Assembly: GCA_937926785.1 (NCBI GenBank)
Contig: CALBBQ010000010.1
Coordinates: forward strand, 1-57,814
DNA length: 57,814 nucleotides
Reading direction: 5' to 3'
Origin: an uncultured Bacteroidales bacterium
GTDB lineage: Bacteria; Bacteroidota; Bacteroidia; Bacteroidales; Tenuifilaceae
This document shows positions 41,211-50,893 of this stretch, in pieces. The position numbers were made by a program, and so were the translations under genes. How positions within the stretch are numbered: the stretch's first letter is position 1; each line of letters starts with the position of its first letter. A model generated the notes under the pieces. That model saw only the letters and a program-made list of their open reading frames with translations, was not told where the DNA came from and did no database searches.

Positions 41211-42298
41211 CTTTTCATTAAGGAGTTTATCGCCTTAACCAGTTTTGGCGACTCATTCTGCCAGCAAAGCGCTGCTGAAGCTTTTTTTAGGTTGGCTGCA
41301 ATGGTGTTCATCTTTTTCTTATCTTCAAACAGGCTCGTTACCTGATCGGCCAGCTCTTTAGGGTCTCTGCTTTGAGCCACTATTCCAACTCCATACTCTT
41401 CTACTACTTTTCTCATCTCCGGTAGGTTGCTTACCAGCACAGGAACCTGTGCCGCGATGTAGTCGAACAGCTTATTCGGAAGGGCATACCGGTAGTTCAG
41501 CCCCATATCTTCTTCCAGCGATATGCCCAACCATGCGGTTGGAGTAATTGTTCGCAGCTTTTCTGGCGCTAGTGGTCCTAAAAACTGAACCCGGTCAAAC
41601 AAATTGCTGTCAAGCATCTGTTTTCGGAGTTTTAACTCTACATCACCTTTACCTATTATCAGCAGCCTGTAACATGTAAGGTAGTTCATCATTCCTATTG
41701 CTAATTCCAAACCTCTGCCAATGTTCAGTGAGCCCTGGTATATTAGGGTTGGCTGCTTTTCTCGGAAGGCTTCTATTTCTTTTCGAACGGGTAAATTCTT
41801 GATTACTATTGGTTTAATCTTGTATCTTTTTTCTAATATTTTTGCTATCCCATCTGAAACCGTAATAACCGTTTTGACTCTTTTGATAAATAAGGTTTCC
41901 TGTATACGCCATATTGCTTTTACCAAGGGGCGGTTAATAAGTTCGGGTACTTCGGTAAATAGTTCGTGGCTATCGTAAATCAATGGTTTAAACCTTGCCA
42001 CTGAACCCATCCAACAACCCATTAGTGTATCCAAATCATTGGCATATATAATATCAACCTTTGAAAACAGAATCCTTTGAAAAATCTTAAAATTATAGAA
42101 CAGGTAAAAAAAAGGTCCTTTCTTAAAAAGGGTGCGGATATACCTTACCTTTATTCCATCGTTCTTTGTGATGGGTAGTTGAGGATGTTTTCTGGAGTAT
42201 ACTTTGATTGAATAGCCGTTTTCATTCAGGGTTGATGTTACCCTTTGTATTCTTTGATCGGTTACAAAGTAGGATGTGCTAAAGATGCTGATACGCAT
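41207..42298 (-). CDS. Glycosyltransferase family 4-like protein
   Basis: A 363-residue GT-B glycosyltransferase. N-lobe: ISTSYFVTDQRIQRVTSTLN and IYANDLDTLMGCWMG; C-lobe: LIYQGSLNIGRGLELAIGMM, FLGPLAPEKL, and the GISLEEDMGLNYRYALPNKLFDYIAAQVPVL acidic donor-binding block. It transfers a sugar from a nucleotide donor, in cytoplasm or at the inner membrane, but the acceptor is unknown. It lies about 4.6 kb away from the polysaccharide operon and on the other strand, so may serve another glycan. Convergent with the nitroreductase: stop codons overlap. Confidence 0.82.
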   Translation of the reverse strand: MRISIFSTSYFVTDQRIQRVTSTLNENGYSIKVYSRKHPQLPITKNDGIKVRYIRTLFKKGPFFYLFYNFKIFQRILFSKVDIIYANDLDTLMGCWMGSVARFKPLIYDSHELFTEVPELINRPLVKAIWRIQETLFIKRVKTVITVSDGIAKILEKRYKIKPIVIKNLPVRKEIEAFREKQPTLIYQGSLNIGRGLELAIGMMNYLTCYRLLIIGKGDVELKLRKQMLDSNLFDRVQFLGPLAPEKLRTITPTAWLGISLEEDMGLNYRYALPNKLFDYIAAQVPVLVSNLPEMRKVVEEYGVGIVAQSRDPKELADQVTSLFEDKKKMNTIAANLKKASAALCWQNESPKLVKAINSLMKS

Positions 42299-42398
42299 AG
42301 GCTGGTTTCATTAATAATTTTAACAAATTTTGGTTCAAATGGTTTGCCAATTAAAACTCAATTATAGCTGTTTTATAAACAAAGAGTTTTACTTTCCA

Positions 42399-42427
42399 TT
42401 TGCATTTGGTTAAAAAAGTTATATTTG
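42399..42427 (+). promoter_or_regulatory. Candidate promoter of murB (TTTG-N17-TATATTTG)
   Basis: TTTG at 42399-42402, 17-bp spacer, TATATTTG at 42420-42427, 22 bp before the ATG; spacing slightly short. Confidence 0.5.
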
Positions 42428-42448
42428 TTTTCGGAAAATGAAAGGCAA

Positions 42449-43462
42449 ATGTTTGTTATTAAGAAAGATATATCCTTAAAACCATACAACACTTTTGGCA
42501 TCGATGCTAGTGCCAGCTACTATGCCAAAGCTAATACGGTAGAAAAAGTACTTTACGCTATAAATTTTGCCTCATACAACAAACTTCCTGTTTTTATCAT
42601 TGGAGGTGGTAGTAACGTGCTTTTAACCCAAAACCTTGAGGGAGTTGTGATTAATCCGGTAATTCAGGGGATTCAACTCCATCAGGACGATGAAAACGAA
42701 ATGGTTTTTCGTGTAGGAGCAGGTGTGGTTTGGGATAAGTTTGTTGAGTTTGCAGTTAATAATAATCTAGGAGGAGTTGAAAACCTTTCCCACATCCCAG
42801 GCCTGGTTGGTGCGGCACCTATTCAGAATATTGGGGCATACGGTGTGGAAGCAAAGGATACCATTGTTAAGGTTGAGGCTATAGAACTTGCTACCCGTAA
42901 GTTAATAGAATTAAATGCGACTGAGTGTGAATTCGGATACCGCGACAGCATTTTCAAGCGCCAACAAAAAGGCAAGCTAGTCATCACTCATGTTTGGTTC
43001 AAACTTTTCAAAAAACCAAAATTTGTTTTGGAATACGGAAATTTAGCCGACGAGTTGAAAAAGCTTGGCGAAGTGTCCCTGCAAAATATTCGAAAAGCAG
43101 TTATAAGCATTCGAACCCAAAAGCTGCCCGATCCGGCAGTGATCGGAAATGCAGGTAGTTTCTTTAAGAACCCGGAAGTAGCCATTTCACATTTCGAAAC
43201 ATTAAAGCAACGCTACCCGGATATTCCATCGTTCCCACTTTCCAGTGAATTTGTTAAGATCCCTGCAGGTTGGCTCATTGAGAAGGCAGGATGGAAGGGG
43301 AAGCGGATAGGTAATTGCGGTGTTCACGATAAGCAGGCACTGGTGCTGGTTAACTATGGTGGTGCCACTGGATCTGATATTCTAGAGTTGGCAGCGGGAA
43401 TTCAACAATCCATCAAAGAACTTTTCGGTATTGAGTTGGAACGCGAGGTGAACCTTTTGTAG
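42449..43462 (+). CDS. murB: UDP-N-acetylmuramate dehydrogenase (MurB)
   Basis: A 337-residue FAD enzyme that reduces enolpyruvyl-UDP-GlcNAc to UDP-MurNAc with NADPH in peptidoglycan synthesis. The start KPYNTFGIDASA and FIIGGGSNVLLT form the FAD-binding part, ENLSHIPGLVGAAPIQNIGAYG the diphosphate loop, and VIGNAGSFFKNP carries the catalytic Ser; NCGVHDKQALVLVNYG near the end is typical of type I MurB, matching the length. ATG at 42449 follows an AAAGG Shine-Dalgarno-like site; an upstream TTG in frame is discounted. Confidence 0.93.
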   Translation: MFVIKKDISLKPYNTFGIDASASYYAKANTVEKVLYAINFASYNKLPVFIIGGGSNVLLTQNLEGVVINPVIQGIQLHQDDENEMVFRVGAGVVWDKFVEFAVNNNLGGVENLSHIPGLVGAAPIQNIGAYGVEAKDTIVKVEAIELATRKLIELNATECEFGYRDSIFKRQQKGKLVITHVWFKLFKKPKFVLEYGNLADELKKLGEVSLQNIRKAVISIRTQKLPDPAVIGNAGSFFKNPEVAISHFETLKQRYPDIPSFPLSSEFVKIPAGWLIEKAGWKGKRIGNCGVHDKQALVLVNYGGATGSDILELAAGIQQSIKELFGIELEREVNLL

Positions 43463-43485
43463 TCCATCTCATTTTATTACCTTTG
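43456..43485 (+). promoter_or_regulatory. Promoter of the pyrophosphatase gene (TTTG-N18-TACCTTTG)
   Basis: TTTG at 43456-43459 lies in the last codons of murB; after an 18-bp spacer comes TACCTTTG (43478-43485), 20 bp before the ATG at 43505. Confidence 0.6.
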
Positions 43486-43504
43486 CGGGCTTAAATTTTA
43501 AACC

Positions 43505-44191
43505 ATGACAAACAGAATTATGGACCCCATTGGACGGCTAATGGGGTTAAGGTATAAGTCGCACCCCTGGCACGGGGTTGATGTAGGGCCCAATGCCCCT
43601 GATGTGGTAACTACCTTTATCGAAATGGTTACTACCGATACGGTTAAGTATGAGGTTGATAAGGTTTCCGGCTACCTTCGGATCGACAGGCCACAGAAGT
43701 ACTCTAATGTCCTTCCGGCGCTGTATGGTTTCATTCCGCAAACCCTTTGCGATGAGCATGTTGCTCAAATTGCTCGAGATAGAACCCAGCGCAGCGATTT
43801 GGCTGGCGATGGTGATCCACTCGATATCTGTGTGCTAACCGAGAAGAATATTACTCACGGCAACCTGCTTGCATACGCTATTCCCATTGGCGGTCTTAGA
43901 ATGATTGATGGTAACCAGGCCGATGATAAGATTATTGCGGTACTTAAGGACGATGCTGTGTACGGCCATATCCGTAATATCGATGAGTGCCCCGAGGCCA
44001 TTATTACCCGCCTACGACACTACTTCTTAACCTACAAGGATTTACCCGGTACACACCGCGATTGTGAGATAACCCATGTTTACGGGGTTGATGAGGCGCA
44101 TGAAATCATTAAAGCAGCACTAACCGATTACCGGAAAAGGTTTGAAAATCTGGACCAGCTTCTTTCTCAGTACGGAATGATGAAACTTTAA
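43505..44191 (+). CDS. ppa: Inorganic pyrophosphatase (family I, Bacteroidota-type)
   Basis: A 228-residue cytoplasmic enzyme hydrolysing pyrophosphate to drive biosynthesis. The Mg2+-binding signature is DGDPLDICVL (three Asp) near residues 100-109; VDKVSGYLRIDRPQKYSNVLP and YGFIPQT with the conserved Lys/Tyr precede it, and ADDKIIAVLKDD follows. The longer N- and C-terminal parts compared with the 175-residue E. coli form are usual in Bacteroidota. Own promoter and a shared terminator; monocistronic. ATG at 43520 is an alternative start. Confidence 0.93.
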   Translation: MTNRIMDPIGRLMGLRYKSHPWHGVDVGPNAPDVVTTFIEMVTTDTVKYEVDKVSGYLRIDRPQKYSNVLPALYGFIPQTLCDEHVAQIARDRTQRSDLAGDGDPLDICVLTEKNITHGNLLAYAIPIGGLRMIDGNQADDKIIAVLKDDAVYGHIRNIDECPEAIITRLRHYFLTYKDLPGTHRDCEITHVYGVDEAHEIIKAALTDYRKRFENLDQLLSQYGMMKL

Positions 44192-44195
44192 TTCT

Positions 44196-44222
44196 TTAAA
44201 GGGCTGCCGATGCAGCCCTTTA
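44196..44222. terminator. Bidirectional terminator between pyrophosphatase and chemoreceptor genes
   Basis: TAAAGGGCTGC / GCAGCCCTTTA hairpin with a short CGAT loop and T-rich ends. Confidence 0.85.
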
Positions 44223-44228
44223 TTAATT

Positions 44229-46334
44229 TTAGAAACTTTCGTATTCTGAATCGTCACTGGATTTTAGCTTGATGTCAATCCCCTTCTTTGACTCATTGGT
44301 TGTGCTCTCTTTTGTTACACCGGGCTTTACCAATTTCTTTGCCACCGTTTTAAAACCCGATTCTATCTTATGGGGTGTTTTTTTATCCTTGCGAGTGGGT
44401 TCGGGATGGGGGGTATCTTTTATCATTCCTACGCTTTTGCGTTGTTCATTTCCAGTTCTGAATGACTCAGCAAACTCCATTAATTTCTCAGCTTGAGCTG
44501 CAAGTTCCTCAGCATTGGCTGCCAATTCTTCCGATATAGTTGCATTCTGTTGGGTAACCCCGCTAAGCTGCTGAGCGGTGTTATTTACCTGCTCTGTCCC
44601 TGTAAGCTGCTCTTTGGTTGCATGAGTAATCTCCTGAATCAGCTCAGTGGTTTTCTGAATCTTGGGTATTATCTGGTTAAGCAACTCCGTGGCTTTTGCA
44701 GTTATCTGAACGCTTTCGCCCGATTGACGGTTAATTTCATCGGCAGCCATCCTGCTCCGCTCGGCAAGGCGGCGTACCTCGGCGGCTACCACGGCAAATC
44801 CTTTGCCATGTTCACCAGCCCTGGCTGCCTCAACTGCAGCATTTAGAGCCAGAAGGTTAGTTTGGAATGCAATATCGTTTATTATCTTTATCTTCTCTGC
44901 AATTGAGCCTATTGAGGTCATGCTTTTTTCCGAGGCATCCTTAACATTTTTGGCATCGGTAACCAGCTCCAGCGAAATCTTCTCTACCTCTGTGGCATGA
45001 TGAGCGTTTTGCTCAATATTCGATACCATTTCTTCCATGGTGCTCGATAGCTCTTCCGACGACGAGGCTAATTCTTCGGCACTTTGCGAAACCTGTTGAG
45101 CTGTGGCATTCAGGTGAATGCTCGAATCGGCAATACTGCTACTGCTGTTCTTGAATTCAGTAACCATCTCGATAAGCTTTTGCTGCATCTGAAGTAGGGC
45201 GCTCTGCAGTGTCCCTATTTCATCGGTTCGGTTATACTCCAGCTCATGGGTTAAATCACCTTTGGCAATCGTATTGGCAAAGCTTACCGCGTTAAATATG
45301 GGAACAGTAATATTATTGGCCTGGTAGAGTATGATAAAAATAAGTATAAAAATGGCAACTATCCCTACAATTAGCGTTGATATGATTAGCCTTCGGCTTT
45401 CGGCGTATACCTCATCTGTTGGTACTACAACTACAACCGACCAGGGTTTAAAGGTTTTCCCAATTTTCATTGGATTAATAAATACCAAGCTTTGCTTGTT
45501 CCCACTCCCGGAGGTATATGAGCTGTAGGTGTTACTTTCGATGATTTTTTTATAATCGTTTAAACTCACGCTTATTACATTTGATATGGTGTCGCCGGTT
45601 AACTTGCTATTGGGATGCGCTGCAATAATTCCATCGTACGAGGCGATAAAAATGTAGCCTGTTTTGAATACTTTTAGGTTTTTCAGGTTTTCGGATAGCT
45701 CCATAAGGTTTAGGTCAAGCCCTAGAACTCCTATTGATTTGCCATTCTCTTTTATAGGAAGGGCAAGGGATGTCTCAAAAAATTGCTGGGTATCGCCGGT
45801 ATAGGTGTAAAAGTAAGGCTCAAGAATCGACTCATTACCCGACAGGAATGGGATTTTGTAGTAATCCTCATCATACATACTTACTTCGCCCCGTTCAAAG
45901 CTAATTTTGCCCTCTTTTTTGTAAAACGATACATCGAATCGGCCTTCCTCATCAAACCGCTCATCGCCTCTGTACTTCATATCCTCGCCATCGAGCATGT
46001 TGGGTTCATACATTGCCCATAGGGCAAGGTACTTATCGTTTAGGGCAAGAGCTTTTCTCAACACTTCGCGGTAAACCTCACGGTTTTTAACATTGTTCTC
46101 CCTCAATGAGTTAAAAGTGATATTTATGTTATACAGCGTTTCAAATGGCTTTTCAAAGTAATTTCCTACTTTCTGGGTTACATTTGACGCAATAAGTAAA
46201 CTTGTTTCTTTTGCCGCTTGCTTCGCCGATTTTATGCTATTTAACGACACAATGGTTAACGTGGCAGCCATTATAACGATGGTAATACCAAGTATGTTTA
46301 CCATCAGTTCAGTCTTTAAACTTTTGTATTTCAT
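44229..46334 (-). CDS. Methyl-accepting chemotaxis protein with dCache sensor
   Basis: A 701-residue chemoreceptor. Membrane segment at about 9-30, periplasmic dCache domain (about 33-305, with [18 protein letters not shown] and [18 protein letters not shown]), second membrane segment (about 310-335), HAMP (about 337-390), then the signalling domain (about 390-625). The hairpin tip is [20 protein letters not shown], which contacts CheA/CheW. A flexible Lys/Thr/Ser-rich tail (about 630-696) ends in EYESF, which fits the x-aromatic-x-x-aromatic consensus of the CheR/CheB docking pentapeptide. No cheA, cheW or flagellar gene is in the window. Single gene on this strand. Confidence 0.92.
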   Translation of the reverse strand: MKYKSLKTELMVNILGITIVIMAATLTIVSLNSIKSAKQAAKETSLLIASNVTQKVGNYFEKPFETLYNINITFNSLRENNVKNREVYREVLRKALALNDKYLALWAMYEPNMLDGEDMKYRGDERFDEEGRFDVSFYKKEGKISFERGEVSMYDEDYYKIPFLSGNESILEPYFYTYTGDTQQFFETSLALPIKENGKSIGVLGLDLNLMELSENLKNLKVFKTGYIFIASYDGIIAAHPNSKLTGDTISNVISVSLNDYKKIIESNTYSSYTSGSGNKQSLVFINPMKIGKTFKPWSVVVVVPTDEVYAESRRLIISTLIVGIVAIFILIFIILYQANNITVPIFNAVSFANTIAKGDLTHELEYNRTDEIGTLQSALLQMQQKLIEMVTEFKNSSSSIADSSIHLNATAQQVSQSAEELASSSEELSSTMEEMVSNIEQNAHHATEVEKISLELVTDAKNVKDASEKSMTSIGSIAEKIKIINDIAFQTNLLALNAAVEAARAGEHGKGFAVVAAEVRRLAERSRMAADEINRQSGESVQITAKATELLNQIIPKIQKTTELIQEITHATKEQLTGTEQVNNTAQQLSGVTQQNATISEELAANAEELAAQAEKLMEFAESFRTGNEQRKSVGMIKDTPHPEPTRKDKKTPHKIESGFKTVAKKLVKPGVTKESTTNESKKGIDIKLKSSDDSEYESF

Positions 46335-46620
46335 AGCATTGATATCTGATTATACCTTGACTGTTCGAATAGGTAAGTTATACTAATTATGCTATAAAGT
46401 CAATTAATTTTAGTAGAATGTTTGTTTAGCTACTTAGTTTTCGAATCTATTGATATTTATACAGCATCAAATATTTCAATCAGAGTAACTTACGGGTTCT
46501 TTAAGGGAATGCTGAACGATTAGAAATGGTACTATTCCTATTCATAAATTTATGGTAAGAATTTAAGTGTTAAATGCCGTTCAGGAATGGGAAGTTTTTA
46601 ATTTTTAACCTTTAATCTGG
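46335..46620. other. A/T-rich intergenic region, nothing recognised
   Basis: About 290 bp between the chemoreceptor start and the minisatellite. It must contain the chemoreceptor promoter. No open frame or stable hairpin was found; the last 20 bp carry TTTAACCTTTAAT, echoed as TTTAACCTTTATT beyond the repeat. Confidence 0.45.
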
Positions 46621-46857
46621 CAGAGCCGGACAAGTTTTGAATCTTAAGTCTTGAATCTTGAATCTTGAACCTTGAACCTTGAACCTTGAATCTTGAACCT
46701 TGAACCTTGAATCTTGAACCTTGAACCTTGAATCTTGAATCTGAAATCTTGAATCTTGAATCTGAAATCTTGAATCTTGAATCTGAAATCTTGAATCTTG
46801 AATCTTGAATCTTGAATCTGAAATCTTGAATCTTGAATCCTTCAAAGCCGGACAAGC
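46621..46857. repeat. 7-bp minisatellite bounded by 14-bp direct repeats
   Basis: About 28 tandem copies of a 7-bp unit (CTTGAAT, CTTGAAC and CTGAAAT variants) span about 46650-46840. The array is bracketed by CAGAGCCGGACAAG (46621-46634) and CAAAGCCGGACAAG (46843-46856), 13 of 14 identical. It ends 30 bp before gmd. Open reverse-strand frames across it, reading as DSRFKIQ heptads, are an artefact of the period. Confidence 0.95.
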
Positions 46858-46886
46858 TCTTTATCCTTTAACCTTTATTTTTTTCT

Positions 46887-47930
46887 ATGTCGAAAAAAGC
46901 GCTAATCACAGGCATCACCGGACAGGATGGCTCATATCTGGCCGAGCTCCTGCTCGAAAAAGGATATGAGGTGCATGGAATAATACGCCGTGCTTCAACC
47001 TTTAATACTCACCGAATCGATCATCTTTATAAGGATCGTCATAACAAGGATGTCAGAATGTTTCTACACTATGGCGATATGACCGATTCGAGCAACCTAA
47101 ACCGGTTGCTGGAAAAAATTGAACCCGATGAGATATACAACCTGGCAGCCCAGAGCCACGTCAAGGTATCGTTTGAGGTTCCGGAGTACACCGCCGAGGT
47201 GGATGCCATAGGTACCCTACGTTTTCTGGATGCCATAAAGGACACCGGCCTTAAAACAAAATTTTACCAGGCCTCAACCAGCGAGCTGTACGGGCTGGTT
47301 CAGGAGGTTCCCCAAACCGAAAAAACCCCGTTCTACCCGCGGAGCCCATACGGGGTAGCCAAGCTCTACGCCTACTGGATAACCGTGAACTACCGTGAGG
47401 CCTACGGGCTATTCGCCTGCAACGGCATTCTCTTCAACCACGAGTCGCCCCGGCGGGGCGAAACCTTTGTTACCCGTAAGATAACCATGGCTGCCGCCCG
47501 AATCAAGGCAGGCTTGCAGGATAGGCTTTACCTGGGAAATCTGGATGCGCGCCGCGACTGGGGCTACGCCCCTGAGTATGTTGAAGGGATGTGGCGAATG
47601 CTACAACACCCAATGCCGGAGGATTTTGTGCTGGCCACGGGCAAAACCCACACCGTCCGCGAATTTGCCACCCTCGCATTCAGGGAGCTTGGTATTGAGC
47701 TGGAATGGAGCGGGAAGGGCGCATCGGAAAAGGGAATCGATAGCGCCACGGGTAGGGTTGTAGTTGAAGTTGACCCTGACTACTTTCGCCCCACCGAGGT
47801 CGATTTGCTGGTGGGCGACGCCTCAAAGGCCTTTAACCTGCTGGGTTGGAAACCCGGAGTTGGGATTGAGGAGCTGGTCAGAATTATGGTTAAGGCCGAC
47901 TGGGAGAGGGTTCAACGGCAGTTAAAATAG
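46887..47930 (+). CDS. gmd: GDP-mannose 4,6-dehydratase
   Basis: A 347-residue NADP-dependent extended SDR that turns GDP-D-mannose into GDP-4-keto-6-deoxy-mannose, first step to GDP-L-fucose. N-terminus [20 protein letters not shown] holds the GxxGxxG loop; [28 protein letters not shown] and [20 protein letters not shown] are signature blocks; the catalytic Tyr-x3-Lys lies in [13 protein letters not shown]. First gene of the polysaccharide operon, 30 bp after the minisatellite; 17 bp before fcl. Confidence 0.96.
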   Translation: MSKKALITGITGQDGSYLAELLLEKGYEVHGIIRRASTFNTHRIDHLYKDRHNKDVRMFLHYGDMTDSSNLNRLLEKIEPDEIYNLAAQSHVKVSFEVPEYTAEVDAIGTLRFLDAIKDTGLKTKFYQASTSELYGLVQEVPQTEKTPFYPRSPYGVAKLYAYWITVNYREAYGLFACNGILFNHESPRRGETFVTRKITMAAARIKAGLQDRLYLGNLDARRDWGYAPEYVEGMWRMLQHPMPEDFVLATGKTHTVREFATLAFRELGIELEWSGKGASEKGIDSATGRVVVEVDPDYFRPTEVDLLVGDASKAFNLLGWKPGVGIEELVRIMVKADWERVQRQLK

Positions 47931-47947
47931 TTTAGCTGAGTTTGGTA

Positions 47948-49027
47948 ATGGAAAAGAATGCCAGAATATATGTAGCCGGCCACAAAGGATTGGTCGGGAG
48001 TGCCATTTTGCGAAAGCTTCAAGAGCGTGGCTACTCTAATATGGTTACCAGAACCCATTCCGAACTTGAATTACTCGACTACCATGCCGTTGTCAGGTTT
48101 TTTGAGGTGGAAAAACCCGACTACGTTTTCCTTGCCGCGGCCCGCGTGGGCGGTATTATGGCCAACAATACGTACAGGGCTCAGTTCATATACGAGAACC
48201 TGCAAATCCAGAGCAATGTAATCCATGCCTCCTACCTGTTCGGGGTGAAGAAGCTACTCTTCCTGGGTAGCTCCTGTATATATCCCCGCGAGGCGCCTCA
48301 ACCCATAAAGGAAGATTACTTGTTAACGTCGCCATTGGAGTACACCAACGAACCGTATGCCATTGCTAAAATTGCTGGTATCAAAATGTGCGAATCGTAC
48401 AACTTGCAGTACGGTACAAACTTTTTATCGGTTATGCCAACTAACCTGTATGGCCCCGGCGATAGCTACGATCTGGCCAAAAGCCATGTGCTACCGGCAC
48501 TTATCCGTAAAATGCACCTGGCTAAATGTTTGGAGCAGAACGATTGGGATGCCATCAGGGATGATTTCGGAAGGTTGCCGGTTGATGGTGTAGCTGGCGA
48601 TGCCCCGGAAGCATTGATAATTCAAGCACTTGCAAAACAGGGAATTGTTAAGGAGGGTAAGTCGGTTTCAATTACCCTTTGGGGGTCGGGCAAGCCGTAC
48701 CGCGAATTCCTCCACTCCGACGATATGGCCGATGCCTGTGTATTCATTATGGAAAACCTTGATTTTAACGATTTAAGCAAAGGAATGGATGAGGTGCGGA
48801 ACACCCACCTAAACATAGGCACCGGTAAGGATACTACCATTTCCGGGCTGGCAGGTATGGTAAAACAGGTTGTAGGCTTCTCGGGAGAAATCCGATGGGA
48901 TACCTCAAAACCCGATGGAACCTACCGTAAGCTGCTCGATGTTTCCAAACTGGCTAACCTTGGCTGGAAGTACAGAATTGAGCTCGCTGATGGCGTAAAA
49001 ATGGTATATGAGGATTACCTGAAATGA
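47948..49027 (+). CDS. fcl: GDP-L-fucose synthase
   Basis: A 359-residue epimerase/reductase completing GDP-L-fucose. [18 protein letters not shown] has the cofactor loop; [11 protein letters not shown] and [20 protein letters not shown] are family blocks; catalytic Tyr/Lys are in [12 protein letters not shown] loop of about 40 residues before [18 protein letters not shown], longer than in E. coli Fcl, is usual in Bacteroidota. The start ATG at 47948 is preferred to TTG at 47942. Its TGA overlaps the next ATG (ATGA), indicating coupled translation. Confidence 0.95.
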   Translation: MEKNARIYVAGHKGLVGSAILRKLQERGYSNMVTRTHSELELLDYHAVVRFFEVEKPDYVFLAAARVGGIMANNTYRAQFIYENLQIQSNVIHASYLFGVKKLLFLGSSCIYPREAPQPIKEDYLLTSPLEYTNEPYAIAKIAGIKMCESYNLQYGTNFLSVMPTNLYGPGDSYDLAKSHVLPALIRKMHLAKCLEQNDWDAIRDDFGRLPVDGVAGDAPEALIIQALAKQGIVKEGKSVSITLWGSGKPYREFLHSDDMADACVFIMENLDFNDLSKGMDEVRNTHLNIGTGKDTTISGLAGMVKQVVGFSGEIRWDTSKPDGTYRKLLDVSKLANLGWKYRIELADGVKMVYEDYLK

Positions 49028-49896
49028 AGATACTGATTATCGGGAAAAATAGTTTTGTAGGCACTGGTTACATAAAATATAGCCAAAACAAGGAGATTGA
49101 CGAGGTTGATTCATTAGCCTTTAAACCCCAAGAGTTCAATTTCTCGGAATATGATGTTGTAATCCATCTGGCTGCAATTGTTCATCAAACCAAAAAAATA
49201 GGTTTTGATGTTTATGAGAGCATCAATGCTGAATTTCCCCGTAAAGTTGCGGAAAAAGCCAAAGCAGATGGGGTAAGGCAGTTTGTTTTTTTAAGTTCTG
49301 TAAAGGTTTATGGCGATTATAATGCTAATGGCAAACCCTGGTGTGAGAATGATTTCTGCAATCCTACTGATAGCTATGGAAAAAGCAAGATGATAGCTGA
49401 ACAGAAGCTACTTCCCCTGACTGACGAAAATTTTACTGTTACCATTGTCAGAACCCCATTAGTTTATGGACCAGGCGTTAAAGCCAACATGCTAAGCCTG
49501 ATTAAACTGGTATCGTGTTTCCCATTATTGCCTTTTAAGGGTGTGAATGTTAGTAGAAGCATAATTTTTGTTGGAAACCTTACTGCCTTCATCGATAGGG
49601 CAATTGAAACAAGGTCAGGAGGAATAGTTCTGGTACAGGATCAAACCCCGGTAACCATTGAGGAGTTGGTAAAAATTATTGCCCAACATCTGGGCAAAAG
49701 AGTTTTTCAATTCCATCCGGGAAGATTGATGTTGTTTATGCTGAAAAAGTTAACCCCCGGGGTTTACATGCGTTTATATTCCAGCGCCGTGGTTGATAAT
49801 GCACTTACACTGAAAAGACTATCAATAAACCCGCCTTACACAACATGGCAGGGAATGGCCGAAACCATAAAATGGTACCTGAATGTTAGGAAATAG
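49024..49896 (+). CDS. NAD-dependent epimerase/dehydratase, likely UDP-4-keto-sugar reductase (WbpV-like)
   Basis: A 290-residue extended [22 protein letters not shown] is the cofactor loop, [10 protein letters not shown] holds the catalytic Ser, and [12 protein letters not shown] the Tyr-x3-Lys. Proteins of this type are often paired with a WecA/WbpL transferase and reduce UDP-4-keto-6-deoxy-GlcNAc to the sugar that the transferase attaches; that pairing is kept here, since the next gene is the initiating transferase and overlaps this one by 14 bp. Exact substrate is inference. Starts in an ATGA overlap with fcl. Confidence 0.8.
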   Translation: MKILIIGKNSFVGTGYIKYSQNKEIDEVDSLAFKPQEFNFSEYDVVIHLAAIVHQTKKIGFDVYESINAEFPRKVAEKAKADGVRQFVFLSSVKVYGDYNANGKPWCENDFCNPTDSYGKSKMIAEQKLLPLTDENFTVTIVRTPLVYGPGVKANMLSLIKLVSCFPLLPFKGVNVSRSIIFVGNLTAFIDRAIETRSGGIVLVQDQTPVTIEELVKIIAQHLGKRVFQFHPGRLMLFMLKKLTPGVYMRLYSSAVVDNALTLKRLSINPPYTTWQGMAETIKWYLNVRK

Positions 49897-50893
49897 TACA
49901 GGCATAGTCCTGCTTTTTTTTGTATCGTTTGTTATTTCCACACTCCTAACCTTACTAGTAAGGCGTGTTGCACTAAAGTACAGGGTAATTAATGAACCCA
50001 GCAGCAGGGGATTGCATGAGGTGCCTACCCCAAGGGGGGGGGGATTGGCAATTGTTTTGGTTTGGTATGTAGGGATTACTTTACTTTACCTCAATGATGT
50101 AATTGATGGAGATTTATATCCGGCATTGATGACCGGTATTGCCCTTGCAGCCATCAGCTTTCTGGACGATGTAATACAGGTGAGCCCCAAGGTAAGGCTT
50201 ATCATACAGTTTGCAGTGGTTATTGCTGCTTTCTGGATGCTTGGCGGCCTTCGTAAACCCATTAGCCTCGGTATAGATGTGCTAAGCACCCCCTACATTA
50301 CCTACCCATTGGCAATAGTGGGTATGGTATGGTTTATCAACCTGTTCAACTTTATGGATGGAGCCGATGGCTTTGCCTCGCTCGAGGCCATTACTGTTGC
50401 GCTGGTTCTATATCTTTTTACCGGAAGCGTTGAGCTAATACTGCTTATGTCGGCCGTGTTGGGCTTTCTTTACTGGAACTGGCCCAGGGCCAAAATTTTC
50501 ATGGGCGATGTGGGCAGTACCCAGCTGGGTTTTATTCTTGTGGTTCTTGGGATACACTATCACAACACCCTCGACTTTTCCATTTTCAACTGGCTGATGA
50601 TTACTGCCCCTTTCTGGTTCGATGCCACCCTTACCCTTTACCGGCGTTGGCGAAACGGCGAGCACTTAAGCCAGGCCCACCGCAAGCATGCCTACCAGCG
50701 TTTTATCCTGTCAGGTTTCAGCCACAAACAGTTAAATCTTGCACTTTTACTTGTTAACATATTGATTTTCCTGTTAATCGTTTTATACAGGGAATGGAAT
50801 TTTTTAAAAATCCCCATTTATATACTCACTCTGGTTTTCCTATACTTTTTGGTTAGGGCAGTTGACAAACTTTTTCCATTTCCCAAGAATTAG
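49883..50893 (+). CDS. WecA/WbpL-type undecaprenyl-phosphate sugar-phosphate transferase
   Basis: A 336-residue polytopic membrane enzyme of the MraY/WecA (GT4 polyprenyl-phosphate transferase) family, which starts the lipid-linked repeat unit by moving a HexNAc-phosphate from UDP to undecaprenyl phosphate. Motifs: EVPTPRGGGLAIV (residues about 46-58), LDDVIQVSPKVRL (Mg-binding Asp pair), NLFNFMDGADGFAS, FMGDVGSTQLGF and SQAHRKHAYQR. The PRGGG codons form a run of ten G (50034-50043); one base gained or lost there would truncate the enzyme soon after residue 54. It abuts the Wzx gene without a gap. Confidence 0.9.
   Translation: MLGNSTGIVLLFFVSFVISTLLTLLVRRVALKYRVINEPSSRGLHEVPTPRGGGLAIVLVWYVGITLLYLNDVIDGDLYPALMTGIALAAISFLDDVIQVSPKVRLIIQFAVVIAAFWMLGGLRKPISLGIDVLSTPYITYPLAIVGMVWFINLFNFMDGADGFASLEAITVALVLYLFTGSVELILLMSAVLGFLYWNWPRAKIFMGDVGSTQLGFILVVLGIHYHNTLDFSIFNWLMITAPFWFDATLTLYRRWRNGEHLSQAHRKHAYQRFILSGFSHKQLNLALLLVNILIFLLIVLYREWNFLKIPIYILTLVFLYFLVRAVDKLFPFPKN
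50034..50043 (+). repeat. Ten-G homopolymer within the initiating transferase gene
   Basis: CCA AGG GGG GGG GGA encodes Pro-Arg-Gly-Gly-Gly at residues 50-54. The peptide is conserved in the family, but synonymous GGT/GGA/GGC codons, common elsewhere in the window, would avoid the run. Confidence 0.97.

Noticed and set aside
46598..46855. Two overlapping reverse-strand open frames encoding DSRFKIQ-type heptad repeats
   Set aside because: They are the translation of a 7-bp tandem array whose unit contains no stop in those frames; no start context or conserved domain.
46621..46857. CRISPR-like array
   Set aside because: Units are contiguous 7-mers with no spacers, and no cas gene is near.
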